This document shows positions 1-8,734 of a stretch of 64,000 nucleotides of DNA, one piece after another. How positions within the stretch are numbered: the first letter of the stretch is position 1; each line of letters starts with the position of its first letter. Origin of the DNA: Nitrospira lenta (GTDB lineage Bacteria > Nitrospirota > Nitrospiria > Nitrospirales > Nitrospiraceae); contig NZ_OUNR01000017.1 of assembly GCF_900403705.1 (NCBI RefSeq), positions 347,492 through 411,491 on the forward strand. The letters run 5' to 3'. A program made the position numbers and the translations under genes. The notes under the pieces are model-generated. The model searched no databases, was not told the origin of the DNA, and saw only the letters and a list, made by a program, of their open reading frames with translations.

Positions 1-574
1 ATTCCTTGAGACGGAAGATAAGGTCGCGCACTTCCTTCCGTCCAATCGGGTCAAGCCCGGACATCGGCTCATCCAGCACCACCAGCTCCGGGTCATTGAT
101 CAAGGCTTGTGCGATTCCAACGCGTTGCAACATGCCTTTGGAGAACTTGCGGAGCTGAAGATCCCGTGCATGCGTCATCCCCACTAGCTCCAGCAATTCA
201 TCCACGCGTTTATTGAGAGCAGCCCCCCACAGGCCGAATAGATGGCCATAGAAGCTGAGGAACTCACGGCTCGTCAGATAATCATAGAAATAGGGAGACT
301 CCGGAAGAAACCCGAGCTTGGCTTTGGCAGCAGGATCGCCAGCCGGATGACCAAAGATTGAAGCAGATCCGCTCGTAGGATAGATCAGCCCCATCAGCAT
401 CTTGATAGTGGTTGTTTTCCCGGCTCCGTTAGGTCCGAGAAAGCCGAAGACCTCACCTCGACGAACATCCAATGACAACTGATCCACCGCCGTCACGCGC
501 CGGCCCCAGAATCCGACACGAAACACTTTATGGATGGCTTGAATCTTGACAACATGGTCGGTGACAGAACGCAT
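1..574 (-). CDS. ABC transporter ATP-binding protein (3' part cut by window edge)
   Basis: The reverse strand reads as an ABC ATPase from an ATG at 574 to the window edge. It shows Walker A (GPNGAGKTT), the segment GFLPESPYFYDYLTSREFL typical of drug or lipid export ATPases of the CcmA/NatA type, a signature-like RKFSKGML and Walker B with LDEPMSGLDP. It would energise a membrane permease, which must lie outside the window. The upstream TPR membrane protein gene ends only 10 bases away, so the two are probably one transcription unit. The C-terminus is missing; the substrate cannot be told from this part. Confidence 0.85.
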   Translation of the reverse strand, partial: MRSVTDHVVKIQAIHKVFRVGFWGRRVTAVDQLSLDVRRGEVFGFLGPNGAGKTTTIKMLMGLIYPTSGSASIFGHPAGDPAAKAKLGFLPESPYFYDYLTSREFLSFYGHLFGLWGAALNKRVDELLELVGMTHARDLQLRKFSKGMLQRVGIAQALINDPELVVLDEPMSGLDPIGRKEVRDLIFRLKE

Positions 575-584
575 CTTGAGACTC

Positions 585-1511
585 TTACTCTTTATCCAAC
601 CTGAATACTTTAAGCCGTTTGGGATGACTGCTACTTAAGACCTGTCCCGTTCCAGAATCTAGCAGATACGAGCCTCCAAACGGCTCTTCTGGAATTGCTG
701 GAAGTATGCCGGACGAGACTAAGTCCGACAACGTTTTTGGATATTTGTGCTGTGTCTGTTGATAGCGATGAATCGCCGCATCAAGGCGCCTAAGATCTCT
801 CTCGATCATAACCTCACTTGCCCGTTCCTTCAGTTTCTCGCGAGCTGCAACATCTGGATTCTCTCTCCATACTGCCTCAAGAAGCTCCAATGCCACATCG
901 GGATTCCCTGATTCTGCATACATCCTGGTCGCCAAACCTGGGAGAAAGCCGGGGCCACCTGGAGTCCTTGCTGCACGGCTGATATAGTCCGCCCCTATCG
1001 CCGGATCACCAAGTACAAAATAGTGGTTGTACCCAAGCAGAAAAGGCAGATTCCATTCGCTAGGGTTCGCCGCATGGCCTTTCTCCAGGAGTTGATTGCT
1101 AAGATCAACCCTGTTTGCCATATCGGTCAGGACCACCCCTCCCACATAATACACATAGGCATAGAGGGGATCGAGCGTGGTGATCACATCCATCGCATGA
1201 TACAGCCACACGTGCTCGTCTATGGAGTTCTTTTTCTTGCCGAGAACTTGGAGCGTCCTGAGCCAGAGAATGTCTGCTCCCAGATGCTGGTACCCCAGCA
1301 AGGCTGGCCGCAGGATCTCACCACGCGGTAATTGTGCCAGTTCTTCAATTTTCGCTGTGACTCGATCAGAACGGTGATCTAGATTTTGTTGAAGAAAGGT
1401 CAAGAGACCAAGAAGTACGATTAATGTGGCAAAGACTAAAGGATAGACTAGCTTCACCGAGGCCGCGGATGTTGATTGGTCTGATGAAATGAAAGAAAAA
1501 CTGGCAGACAT
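585..1511 (-). CDS. TPR-containing membrane-anchored protein, function unknown
   Basis: A 308-residue protein with a single N-terminal membrane segment at about residues 20-42 and then a soluble helical region. The middle (residues about 65-215) has TPR-like helix pairs, for example around PALLGYQHLGADILWLRTL and PDVALELLEAVWRENPDV. The C-terminal 50 residues look like a small beta domain of the kind seen at the end of type II secretion pseudopilins (PEEPFGGSYLLDSGTG). It sits directly upstream of the ABC ATPase on the same strand with a 10-base gap, suggesting an accessory subunit of that transporter. I do not recognise a named family. It starts just downstream of the pilin gene but a terminator separates them. 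Confidence 0.7.
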   Translation of the reverse strand: MSASFSFISSDQSTSAASVKLVYPLVFATLIVLLGLLTFLQQNLDHRSDRVTAKIEELAQLPRGEILRPALLGYQHLGADILWLRTLQVLGKKKNSIDEHVWLYHAMDVITTLDPLYAYVYYVGGVVLTDMANRVDLSNQLLEKGHAANPSEWNLPFLLGYNHYFVLGDPAIGADYISRAARTPGGPGFLPGLATRMYAESGNPDVALELLEAVWRENPDVAAREKLKERASEVMIERDLRRLDAAIHRYQQTQHKYPKTLSDLVSSGILPAIPEEPFGGSYLLDSGTGQVLSSSHPKRLKVFRLDKE

Positions 1512-1530
1512 GTTGGAACCTATGCATATC

Positions 1531-1573
1531 CTTAAAACAGGATGTCCCGCCGGCTGTTTCCAGCCGACGGGAC
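1531..1573 (-). terminator. Intrinsic terminator after the pilin gene
   Basis: Arms at 1544-1556 and 1561-1573 form a 13-base-pair stem with one mismatch and a four-base loop. In the minus-strand sense it is followed by a TTTT run about seven bases later (1534-1537). It lies 26 bases past the pilin stop codon. Confidence 0.7.
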
Positions 1574-1598
1574 GCCTCGCTCACGAACAGGCTCGACT

Positions 1599-2216
1599 CT
1601 AGTAGATGCCTGTCGTGCAGTCCTGAGCACCCTGGCCATCAGACGATGCCCACACAGAGATCGTTCCATCCCCATCCAGGTTTGAAGCAGCCGTCGCTCT
1701 AAACCCACTCGAAGCAACACCGCCATCAACGGTCCCTGGTTCGCGTGTAATGTTAGCAGCAGGCACTGCAACAGGACCCATGCACGAACTATGTGAGGCA
1801 GCGTAGGTACCCGTTGCATAATTAAACATCACGAGACCGCTCGGCACGAAACCAAGATCTGCAAACGAACCCGTCGTCACACCCGCACCAGCCGCGCCCA
1901 CGCACCAGGTAGGATTGGCCGACACCGCAGGGGCAGCCGGAAGGAACCAGCTGGACGGCGTGTTCTTGGTACCTGCAGCCGGTACGGCGGCAGCTGGCCA
2001 GGCGGCGGTGGTCAAGAAACAACCACGCTCTCCCTGCCACGACACTTCGGAGGTCTTAATCGCCATAAGATTCGCCTTCGCTTCTGACTGCCGAGACTTA
2101 ATCTGGTAGGTCAGGAAGTTCGGAATGGCGATGGCCGCCAAGATGCCGATGATCGCCACGACGATCATCAACTCGATGAGGGTAAAACCCTCTTGTTTAC
2201 GCAATGCCTTAAACAT
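1599..2216 (-). CDS. pilA: Type IV pilin, PilA-type major prepilin
   Basis: The start is the ATG at 2216, preceded by a strong CAGGAGGCAG ribosome-binding site; the longer open frame to 2243 is not used. The 205-residue product has a short basic leader MFKALRKQEG, the type III signal cleavage site G/FTLIELM with the conserved Glu at mature position 5, and a hydrophobic helix (VVAIIGILAAIAIP). The rest is a globular pilin head rich in Ala, Gly, Ser and Thr. It contains four cysteines in the mature part that could form the usual D-region disulphide. It would be the pilus subunit powered by retraction ATPases such as those at 13.7-16.0 kb. A sigma-54-like promoter lies about 100 bases upstream and a terminator follows. 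Confidence 0.92.
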   Translation of the reverse strand: MFKALRKQEGFTLIELMIVVAIIGILAAIAIPNFLTYQIKSRQSEAKANLMAIKTSEVSWQGERGCFLTTAAWPAAAVPAAGTKNTPSSWFLPAAPAVSANPTWCVGAAGAGVTTGSFADLGFVPSGLVMFNYATGTYAASHSSCMGPVAVPAANITREPGTVDGGVASSGFRATAASNLDGDGTISVWASSDGQGAQDCTTGIY

Positions 2217-2314
2217 CGTACTGCCTCCTGGTTGATGGTTCACTGACCGCCCACGTTCACACGCTGCTTCTTCTTGCTACCCGAGGCGCTCGTGTTGGCG
2301 CCTACCAGGGCTAT

Positions 2315-2330
2315 AGCAGGTTTGATGCCG
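2315..2330 (-). promoter_or_regulatory. Candidate sigma-54 promoter for pilA
   Basis: On the minus strand the site reads CGGCATCAAACCTGCT. It has GG and GC dinucleotides 12 bases apart in register with the consensus TGGCAC-N5-TTGC, matching GGCA and TGC. It is about 100 bases upstream of the pilin start. Sigma-54 control of pilin genes is well known in proteobacteria; here it is an inference from the sequence match alone. Confidence 0.4.
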
Positions 2331-2716
2331 GTCGGTGCTAAAGACGAACGTATCACCATCTCCCTGGAAATCAACAAGTTACAAGAAATCATCCGACGGA
2401 TAATTTCCGATCTATAGCCGACATCTCTTCCACAATCTGCTCAAAACTGCCGATAATTGGCATCTTATCTCCTCTTCCTGCACAGAAAGCGGACGAAATT
2501 CATAGGCTGATTCAGTTCTAAGCGGGAGTCTGAAGTCTCTGGAGAGTAAATGATCGAGACTGTTCCATGGAGAATGATCTCCTTGAAACTATTCATGAAC
2601 TTTGTGAATGATCGTCAAAGAATCGTTGATTGCCGGGCCCGGTTGCTCGCTCTCTTTATAAGAAAAGGGCGCAGCAATCCGTGGCGGATCGTACCAACTG
2701 ATCGGAATAAATACGA
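2331..2716. other. Intergenic region, no gene seen
   Basis: Only short frames with no recognisable protein are present here. The region presumably carries upstream regulatory DNA of pilA (possible activator sites) and the 3' flank of the TPR lipoprotein gene. I see no tRNA, repeat or convincing terminator. Confidence 0.4.
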
Positions 2717-4606
2717 CTACGGAGCGGATTGTTTAGACTGTATCTTCTCTGATACGCGACGTTTGGCTTGTTGGATACGATCCTCGCTGACAGGATCACC
2801 AAGGCCCTGCTCACGAAACCGCTGAAACAGCTTTTCGTTCGAAGGATCAAGTTCCAGTGAATGGAGCCAGGCTTCCTTCGCCTCGGACAGCTTCTGCTGC
2901 TTCACATAGATTTCTCCAAGATGCTCATAGATCACTGGATCGTCACCCACCAGCGCGGCTGCGCGCTTGATCTCGGTCAATGCCTCGTTGAATTGCCCGG
3001 CCTTATAGAATGCCCACCCAAGACTATCGACATAATATCCATTGTCGGGCTTAAGCGCGACAGCCTGTCTGGTCAAAGACAGGGCCTGCTCCACCTTGAC
3101 GCCCCGCTCGGCATAACTGTACCCGAGATAGTTCAAGGCATCGGCATGGTGCGGGTCGAGGCTCAGAGCTAATTCCATTGACTTCACCACATCGTCAAAG
3201 CGATTAAGCTTATCGTACGCAGTCCCTAGGTTGAAATGCAGATCCGCATTCTTCGGATGATGGCGAAGGCCTTCTTCAAAGGCGCTCAGGGCTGCCTCGA
3301 ATTGCTCGGACTGGAGATACGCAAGTCCCAGTACGATAAAGGGTTCCGGCTGCTTGGGATTGATCCGCGTCGCCTCGGTCAAGTGGGTGATTGCAGCGGG
3401 ATAGGCTTTGAGTCGATACTGCAACACACCGAGATGCATGTGACTGTCTGCGTACGTAGGGTCAAGCTGAATATTGAACTGATACGCTTCCGCCGCTTTC
3501 TGAGACTCCTTCGTTTCCTCATAGAGATAGCCGAGATAGTCTCGCACTTTGAGTTCGGCAGGCCGTGCTTTCAGCACCGCCTGGAGCAGCTCAATGGCCT
3601 TAGAAAACTCTCTTTTCTCTCCATAGATCAGTGCCATCCGCAGTTGCGCATCGAGATCGCCAGGCTCTTCTGCCAACATCTTGTCGAGTTCCGCGAGGCC
3701 TCCGGCGTAGTCCTTGGTACTGACATAAAGCTGGATCAGATGCTGGCGGATATCTTTATTATTGGGGTTCACCCGTTCTAGGTACCGTTTGAGCACTGCA
3801 ATCGCTTTTTCTCGTTCTTGGCGGGCTTCATAGAGCGAGGCCTGGGCAAGGTACGCCGGTTCAAACCCCGCATTGACCGTGATGGCCCGTTCGAAACTTG
3901 CCAGCGCCTCATCCTGTTTGCCTGATTCGAGGAAAATCCGCCCGAGGTAATAGTGCCCGATCGGCGACTCCGGCGAGACTTTCAATCCCTGCTTTGCGGT
4001 CTGCTCCGCTTCCGCCAGCCGCTTCTGATTGACGAGGATAATCGCTTTGGGGAAATAGGCATCGCCCTGGCCTGGATCACGCTCAATCGCCAGATCCAAC
4101 AGTCGCAGCGCTCGATCCGGCTTGCCTGCACTGGCAAGAATGCCGGCCATCTGCGTGAGCTGTTGAGCATCTTGACCCGTTCCTTCACCGACTTCCTCCG
4201 CATAACGAGCCGCATTGGCCAGATCACCCAATCCGAAATAGATCCCGGCCAATCGCGCTTTGACTGAGCGCGAGTTCGGATCGGTTTTAAGCACCGTACG
4301 ATATTCTTGAATTGCTTTATCGTTGTCTTGGGCCAGCTCCGCTTGATATCCCAGCATGAAATGATACGACGCTGAGGCGTCCGCAGCCGGAGCCACGGCC
4401 GGCTTTTTCGGCACGGCGCCAGCTGACGCCGCTTCTTGCGGATGCGGCGCCGCCGCACAGGCCGCCACCACGAGAGGAATGAGGATCCCCAAGAATCCAC
4501 GCCCCGCACACAGCGGCAGGGGACCAGGGGATGACAATGAGGAGGCGAACGAAAACCAGCGTCGTGTATTCACAATAGCCTTTGGGGAAAAGGACTCGGA
4601 GTGCAT
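2717..4606 (-). CDS. TPR-repeat lipoprotein
   Basis: A long TPR protein of about 629 residues from the ATG at 4606. The N-terminus has a basic stretch, a hydrophobic segment and a lipobox-like LVVAAC, so the mature protein is probably a lipoprotein beginning at that Cys. From about residue 75 to 600 it is filled by at least a dozen 34-residue TPR units, with typical pairs such as YLGRIFLESGKQDEALASFE, LGLAYLQSEQFEAALSAFE and LGYSYAERGVKVEQALSL. Such proteins act as scaffolds for envelope or export complexes; the partner is unknown. It lies 51 bases downstream of dnaB on the same strand and could be cotranscribed. The start is uncertain because no clear ribosome-binding site precedes 4606; an in-frame start at 4651 also exists. 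Confidence 0.85.
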   Translation of the reverse strand: MHSESFSPKAIVNTRRWFSFASSLSSPGPLPLCAGRGFLGILIPLVVAACAAAPHPQEAASAGAVPKKPAVAPAADASASYHFMLGYQAELAQDNDKAIQEYRTVLKTDPNSRSVKARLAGIYFGLGDLANAARYAEEVGEGTGQDAQQLTQMAGILASAGKPDRALRLLDLAIERDPGQGDAYFPKAIILVNQKRLAEAEQTAKQGLKVSPESPIGHYYLGRIFLESGKQDEALASFERAITVNAGFEPAYLAQASLYEARQEREKAIAVLKRYLERVNPNNKDIRQHLIQLYVSTKDYAGGLAELDKMLAEEPGDLDAQLRMALIYGEKREFSKAIELLQAVLKARPAELKVRDYLGYLYEETKESQKAAEAYQFNIQLDPTYADSHMHLGVLQYRLKAYPAAITHLTEATRINPKQPEPFIVLGLAYLQSEQFEAALSAFEEGLRHHPKNADLHFNLGTAYDKLNRFDDVVKSMELALSLDPHHADALNYLGYSYAERGVKVEQALSLTRQAVALKPDNGYYVDSLGWAFYKAGQFNEALTEIKRAAALVGDDPVIYEHLGEIYVKQQKLSEAKEAWLHSLELDPSNEKLFQRFREQGLGDPVSEDRIQQAKRRVSEKIQSKQSAP

Positions 4607-4657
4607 CGTCAGCTGGAAGGAATTATACCGATAGGAGAAAAGACCCGTCAAACGACT

Positions 4658-6010
4658 TTACGATTCGCGATTGTCGAGGCTTTCAAACTTGGCGAACCGA
4701 TCATGGAAAAACAGATCCCGCTTGCCGATCGGACCGTTTCGATGCTTACTGATGATAATCTCGGCAATGCCCTTCCGCTCAGAGTTCTGGTCATAGACAT
4801 CTTCGCGATAGATAAACATGACCACGTCGGCATCCTGTTCGATCGCACCGGACTCACGCAAGTCGGCCAACATGGGGATCGGAGGTTTTCTCGCCTCTAC
4901 GGCTCGACTGAGCTGCGAGAGCGCCACCACCGGCACATTCAGTTCTTTCGCCAACGCCTTGAGCGACCGGGAGATATCGGAGATTTCTTGTTGCCGCGAT
5001 TCCGAATCACTCCGCCCCTGCATAAGCTGTAGATAATCGACGATCAGAAGATCCAACCCCTTTTCAGCTTTGAGGCGGCGAGCTTTCCCGCGCATCTGCT
5101 GCACGGTAATTCCACCCGTGTCATCGATATAGATCGGCGCTTGCTCCAGCCTTCCCGCGGCTTCGGCCAGCCGCCACCAATCTTCCTTTTGCAGTTTGCC
5201 CGTCCGGAGTCCATGGGAATCGACCCTCGCCTCTGAACTCAACATGCGCAACACAATTTGCGGTTTGGACATTTCGAGACTGAAAATGCCGACCACGGCC
5301 TTGGCGTGAATTGCGGCATGCGTCGCAAACCCCAAGGCCAAGCTGGTCTTGCCCATACTAGGACGAGCCGCCACAATCACAAGGTCAGACGGCTGGAGCC
5401 CTGCGGTAAGATCGTCAAGATCGTAATACCCCGTCGGGACTCCCGTGACATGCTCTTTCCGCTTCGACAGCTTATCGACAAGATCAAGACTCTCTTTGAT
5501 GATGTCGTTGATCGGGGTAAACGATCGTTCTAATTTGCCTTGGGCAATACTGAAGACGGAACGCTCGGCAAAATCGAGCAGATCGTCAATAGAGGTCGTC
5601 CCTTCATAGCCTTTCGTCAGCACTTCCGTCGAGGTGTGAATGAGTTCCCGCGCCACTGCCTTATCGCGCACAATCTTGCAGTGGTACCGGATATTGGCTG
5701 AACTGGACACCGACTGGACTAATTCAGCAAGAAAGGCCGCGCCGCCGATCGACTCCAGCTCCCCCTTCGCTTTCAACCGCTCCGTCAACGTGATCTGGTC
5801 GATGACTTCTCCGACATCGGATAGGTCGAGCATCGCCCGATATATTTTGCGATGGGCCGTGCGGTAGAAATTCTCCTCGACGAGCAATTCCATCGCTTTC
5901 GGCATGGCCTGATTGTCCAGCAGAATAGCGCCCAACACAGACTGCTCCGCTTCAAGGTTCTGCGGCGGCAATTTCGGCTGAGAAAGATCGACGGTTGCGA
6001 ATGGCTTCAT
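4658..6010 (-). CDS. dnaB: Replicative DNA helicase DnaB
   Basis: The 450-residue product is full length for DnaB. The N-terminal domain (PQNLEAEQSVLGAILLD) that contacts primase occupies about residues 10-115. It is followed by the RecA-like core with Walker A (ARPSMGKTSLAL), Walker B (LLIVDYLQLM) and the conserved LSQLSRAVE and DLRESGAIEQDADVV motifs. It unwinds the parental duplex at the replication fork as a hexamer. No intein is present. The start codon overlaps the hisZ stop codon as ATGA, so the two are translationally coupled, which is an unusual pairing of replication with histidine synthesis. Confidence 0.97.
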   Translation of the reverse strand: MKPFATVDLSQPKLPPQNLEAEQSVLGAILLDNQAMPKAMELLVEENFYRTAHRKIYRAMLDLSDVGEVIDQITLTERLKAKGELESIGGAAFLAELVQSVSSSANIRYHCKIVRDKAVARELIHTSTEVLTKGYEGTTSIDDLLDFAERSVFSIAQGKLERSFTPINDIIKESLDLVDKLSKRKEHVTGVPTGYYDLDDLTAGLQPSDLVIVAARPSMGKTSLALGFATHAAIHAKAVVGIFSLEMSKPQIVLRMLSSEARVDSHGLRTGKLQKEDWWRLAEAAGRLEQAPIYIDDTGGITVQQMRGKARRLKAEKGLDLLIVDYLQLMQGRSDSESRQQEISDISRSLKALAKELNVPVVALSQLSRAVEARKPPIPMLADLRESGAIEQDADVVMFIYREDVYDQNSERKGIAEIIISKHRNGPIGKRDLFFHDRFAKFESLDNRES

Positions 6011-7113
6011 GACGTCCTCTTCGATCCCTTTCGGATCCGTTTGGACGCATCAGTCCCCCCTGCTGCACCATCAGGAGACTGCGCTTGCAACCCACGAAAC
6101 AAACGATCGACGTTTAAGGCAAAACCCGTAGATGGAATATTCCGGCCGAACCGGCCGATGAGATGGTCATAGCGGCCCCCACCTCCCAATTCAACCCCAA
6201 CCCCATCCGCAAATACGTCAAACACCACGCCATCATAGTAATCGAATCCTCGGAACTCGCCCAAATCGAGAAGGAAGGCATCTTGGTGGCCGGCCTTGCA
6301 CAGCGTCTCATAGACCATGGTCAACCGATCAAGCGCCTGTACGGCGGCCCTATCGCCCTTTGCCAACGCTCGGCCCCTGGCCAATACCTCGACTTGCCCG
6401 CATAGCTCGGGCGCTTCTAAAATGGACGTGGCGTAGCGGCTCGTGACCCGTTCACTGCTAAGAATCTCTTGTAGACGAGGAAGATCTTTGCGAGCCGCAG
6501 CCTGTTCGGCTCGCTTTTGTCCAGCAGGTGAGAGCCCTGCCCGAATCAGCAAGCCCTTAAAAAATCCCACATGCCCGAGCGAGATCTTAAAGGAGCGGAG
6601 ACCGACCTGCTTCAAACACTCGATCATAAGGATCAGCATTTCACTATCAGCGCCGGCATCATCGGCCCCGATATGTTCTGCACCAACCTGAAAAATTTCC
6701 CGATCGCGCCCGGCATGCTCCGGCTCATAGCGAAACACCGACGTGCGGTAGGCCAACCGCAACGGCAACTGCGCCCCCATCATACCCATCGCCACGGTTC
6801 GAGCAATCTGAGCAGTCGCGTCCGGTCGCAAGAGTAGGATGCGACCGGTAGTGCGATCAGCGAATTTGTAGCACTTCTCGATTAGCTCAGGCTCTAGCCC
6901 TGGAGTCAGGACATCGAGATACTCAAATGTCGGCAGAATGATCTCGTCGTAACCCCGGCTGGTCAGACGTCCGAGTAACTGCGCCTCAAGCGCTCTGACT
7001 TGTTTCGCTGCGGCAGGCAGGATGGTCGCCATCCCAGACGGGACCAGCGACCGATCACGCAAGGGATGGGTCTGACCGAGATCAACGCGCGTCTTCAAAG
7101 GAGCAGGAGGCAT
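6007..7113 (-). CDS. hisZ: ATP phosphoribosyltransferase regulatory subunit HisZ
   Basis: A 368-residue paralogue of histidyl-tRNA synthetase. It has the class II synthetase core with motif 1 near TRGYDEIILPTFEYLDVL, motif 2 (AYRTSVFRYE) and a motif 3-like LGGGGRYDHLIGRFG, but it is too short to include the HisRS anticodon-binding domain. HisZ forms a complex with short-form HisG, which catalyses the first step of histidine biosynthesis, and confers feedback control. Its presence implies a short HisG elsewhere in the genome. It lies 27 bases after serA and overlaps dnaB by four bases. A degenerate catalytic HisRS is the alternative, but length and the missing C-terminal domain favour HisZ. 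Confidence 0.9.
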   Translation of the reverse strand: MPPAPLKTRVDLGQTHPLRDRSLVPSGMATILPAAAKQVRALEAQLLGRLTSRGYDEIILPTFEYLDVLTPGLEPELIEKCYKFADRTTGRILLLRPDATAQIARTVAMGMMGAQLPLRLAYRTSVFRYEPEHAGRDREIFQVGAEHIGADDAGADSEMLILMIECLKQVGLRSFKISLGHVGFFKGLLIRAGLSPAGQKRAEQAAARKDLPRLQEILSSERVTSRYATSILEAPELCGQVEVLARGRALAKGDRAAVQALDRLTMVYETLCKAGHQDAFLLDLGEFRGFDYYDGVVFDVFADGVGVELGGGGRYDHLIGRFGRNIPSTGFALNVDRLFRGLQAQSPDGAAGGTDASKRIRKGSKRTS

Positions 7114-7140
7114 AGCAGACCGATGCGCGTCTATGACCGG

Positions 7141-8724
7141 TTAGGAGAGATTTGCTACTTTGACTGAAAGAATATTTGAGCTGGATTTGATCTTATCCAG
7201 TACGCCCACCGGAAACACAGTATCCGAGGCAATGATCAATAAGGCGTTCCCACCGCGCTTTTCAAGCGCGCACTGCATACGCACGATATTGATATTGTTC
7301 TCGCCGAGCACCTGTCCCACCATCCCAATCACCCCAGGGCGATCGACATTGTGGATAAATAGCATGTGCCCTTCGGGAACCACCTCGACCTTGAAGCTGT
7401 CGATCTCCACCACCCTGGCGTCTTTCTTATGATAGAGCGTGCCAGCCACCTGGTGCGAGGCTTTTCCGGCCTCGACCCTGACGCGAATCAGGCTGGTAAA
7501 ATCGCCTGCATCCGTACTTTTGACCTCTTTGACTTCGATGCCCCGCTCTTTCGCCACAACCGGAGCATTGACGTAGTTCACCGGGTTTTCCATAATCGGC
7601 GTCAGCAAGCCTTTCAACACGCCGATCGTCAGCGGCGCAATCGAGAGCGTCGCCACTTCTCCGCTATATTCCACCGTGACCCGCTCAATTCCACCCTGGC
7701 ACAATTGTGACAGTAAGGATCCCATTTTCTCTACGAGCGTGAGATAGGGCTGCAACCGCGGCAACAGTTCCGGCGCAATAGACGGAATATTCACCGCCCC
7801 CCTGGCCACACCCTTCGTAAAGTAATCCACGACCTGCTCGGCAATCCCAACCGCAACATTCTCCTGCGCTTCCGTCGTTTGCGCGCCGATGTGAGGCGTG
7901 CAAATAAAATTGTCCAAGGCTAAGAGAGGATTGTCCGCCTTGACCGGCTCCTCTTCAAACACGTCAAACGCCGCAGCCGCCACTTTCTTGCTCTTCAATG
8001 CCTCGACAAGGTCGCCTTCGTTAATGATGCCGCCGCGGGCGCAGTTCACGATCATTACACCGGGTTTCATGGTGGCGATGGCCTGTGCGTTGATGATGCC
8101 CTTCGTTTCAGGCGTCAACGGCGTATGAACCGAGATGATATCGGCGCTCTTAAACAAATCAGGCAACGCCATCATCGTCACGCCCATTTTCTCTGCTCGA
8201 TCCGCAGCCAAATAGGGATCATACGCAATCACTCGCATACCGATGCCTTGCGCCATTTTCGTCAAATGGCTGCCGATTTGGCCGACGCCGACGATGCCGA
8301 GCACCTTATTATAGAGCTCGACCCCCATGAACTTGTCTTTTTCCCACTTGCCGGTCTTTACCGACGCGGTGGCTTGCGGAATTCGCCGGCTCATCGCGCA
8401 AATCATGGACATCGTGTGTTCGGCCGTCGTGACGGTATTGCCGCCCGGCGTATTCATGACGACGATGCCGCGCTTCGTGGCCGCCGGCGTATCGACGTTA
8501 TCGAGACCAGAGCCTGCACGCCCCACGATCTTCAACTTCGGCGCCGCCGCGATCAACTCATCGGTGACCTTGGTGCCGGACCGCACGATCAACCCATCCG
8601 CGTCCTGAATCTCCTTAAACAATTCCTCTTTCGGCATTTTTGATTTCACGACAACGGTGAAACCCGCCTTTTCGAGGAGTTCGACGCCTTGCTTCGATAA
8701 ACTGTCGCTGATCAGGATTTTCAT
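7141..8724 (-). CDS. serA: D-3-phosphoglycerate dehydrogenase
   Basis: The 527-residue product oxidises 3-phosphoglycerate to 3-phosphohydroxypyruvate, the entry step of serine biosynthesis. It has the substrate-binding N-terminus (GLIVRSGTKVTDELI), an NAD Rossmann motif (GVGQIGSHL), the active-site blocks NCARGGIINE and CTPHIGAQTTEAQ, an intervening allosteric domain (about residues 320-450) and a C-terminal ACT domain (MLFIHNVDRPGVIGMVGQVL) that usually mediates serine feedback. This is the long SerA form. The aminotransferase gene ends 10 bases upstream, so both enzymes are made from one message. Confidence 0.97.
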   Translation of the reverse strand: MKILISDSLSKQGVELLEKAGFTVVVKSKMPKEELFKEIQDADGLIVRSGTKVTDELIAAAPKLKIVGRAGSGLDNVDTPAATKRGIVVMNTPGGNTVTTAEHTMSMICAMSRRIPQATASVKTGKWEKDKFMGVELYNKVLGIVGVGQIGSHLTKMAQGIGMRVIAYDPYLAADRAEKMGVTMMALPDLFKSADIISVHTPLTPETKGIINAQAIATMKPGVMIVNCARGGIINEGDLVEALKSKKVAAAAFDVFEEEPVKADNPLLALDNFICTPHIGAQTTEAQENVAVGIAEQVVDYFTKGVARGAVNIPSIAPELLPRLQPYLTLVEKMGSLLSQLCQGGIERVTVEYSGEVATLSIAPLTIGVLKGLLTPIMENPVNYVNAPVVAKERGIEVKEVKSTDAGDFTSLIRVRVEAGKASHQVAGTLYHKKDARVVEIDSFKVEVVPEGHMLFIHNVDRPGVIGMVGQVLGENNINIVRMQCALEKRGGNALLIIASDTVFPVGVLDKIKSSSNILSVKVANLS

Positions 8725-8734
8725 GAAGACCTGC

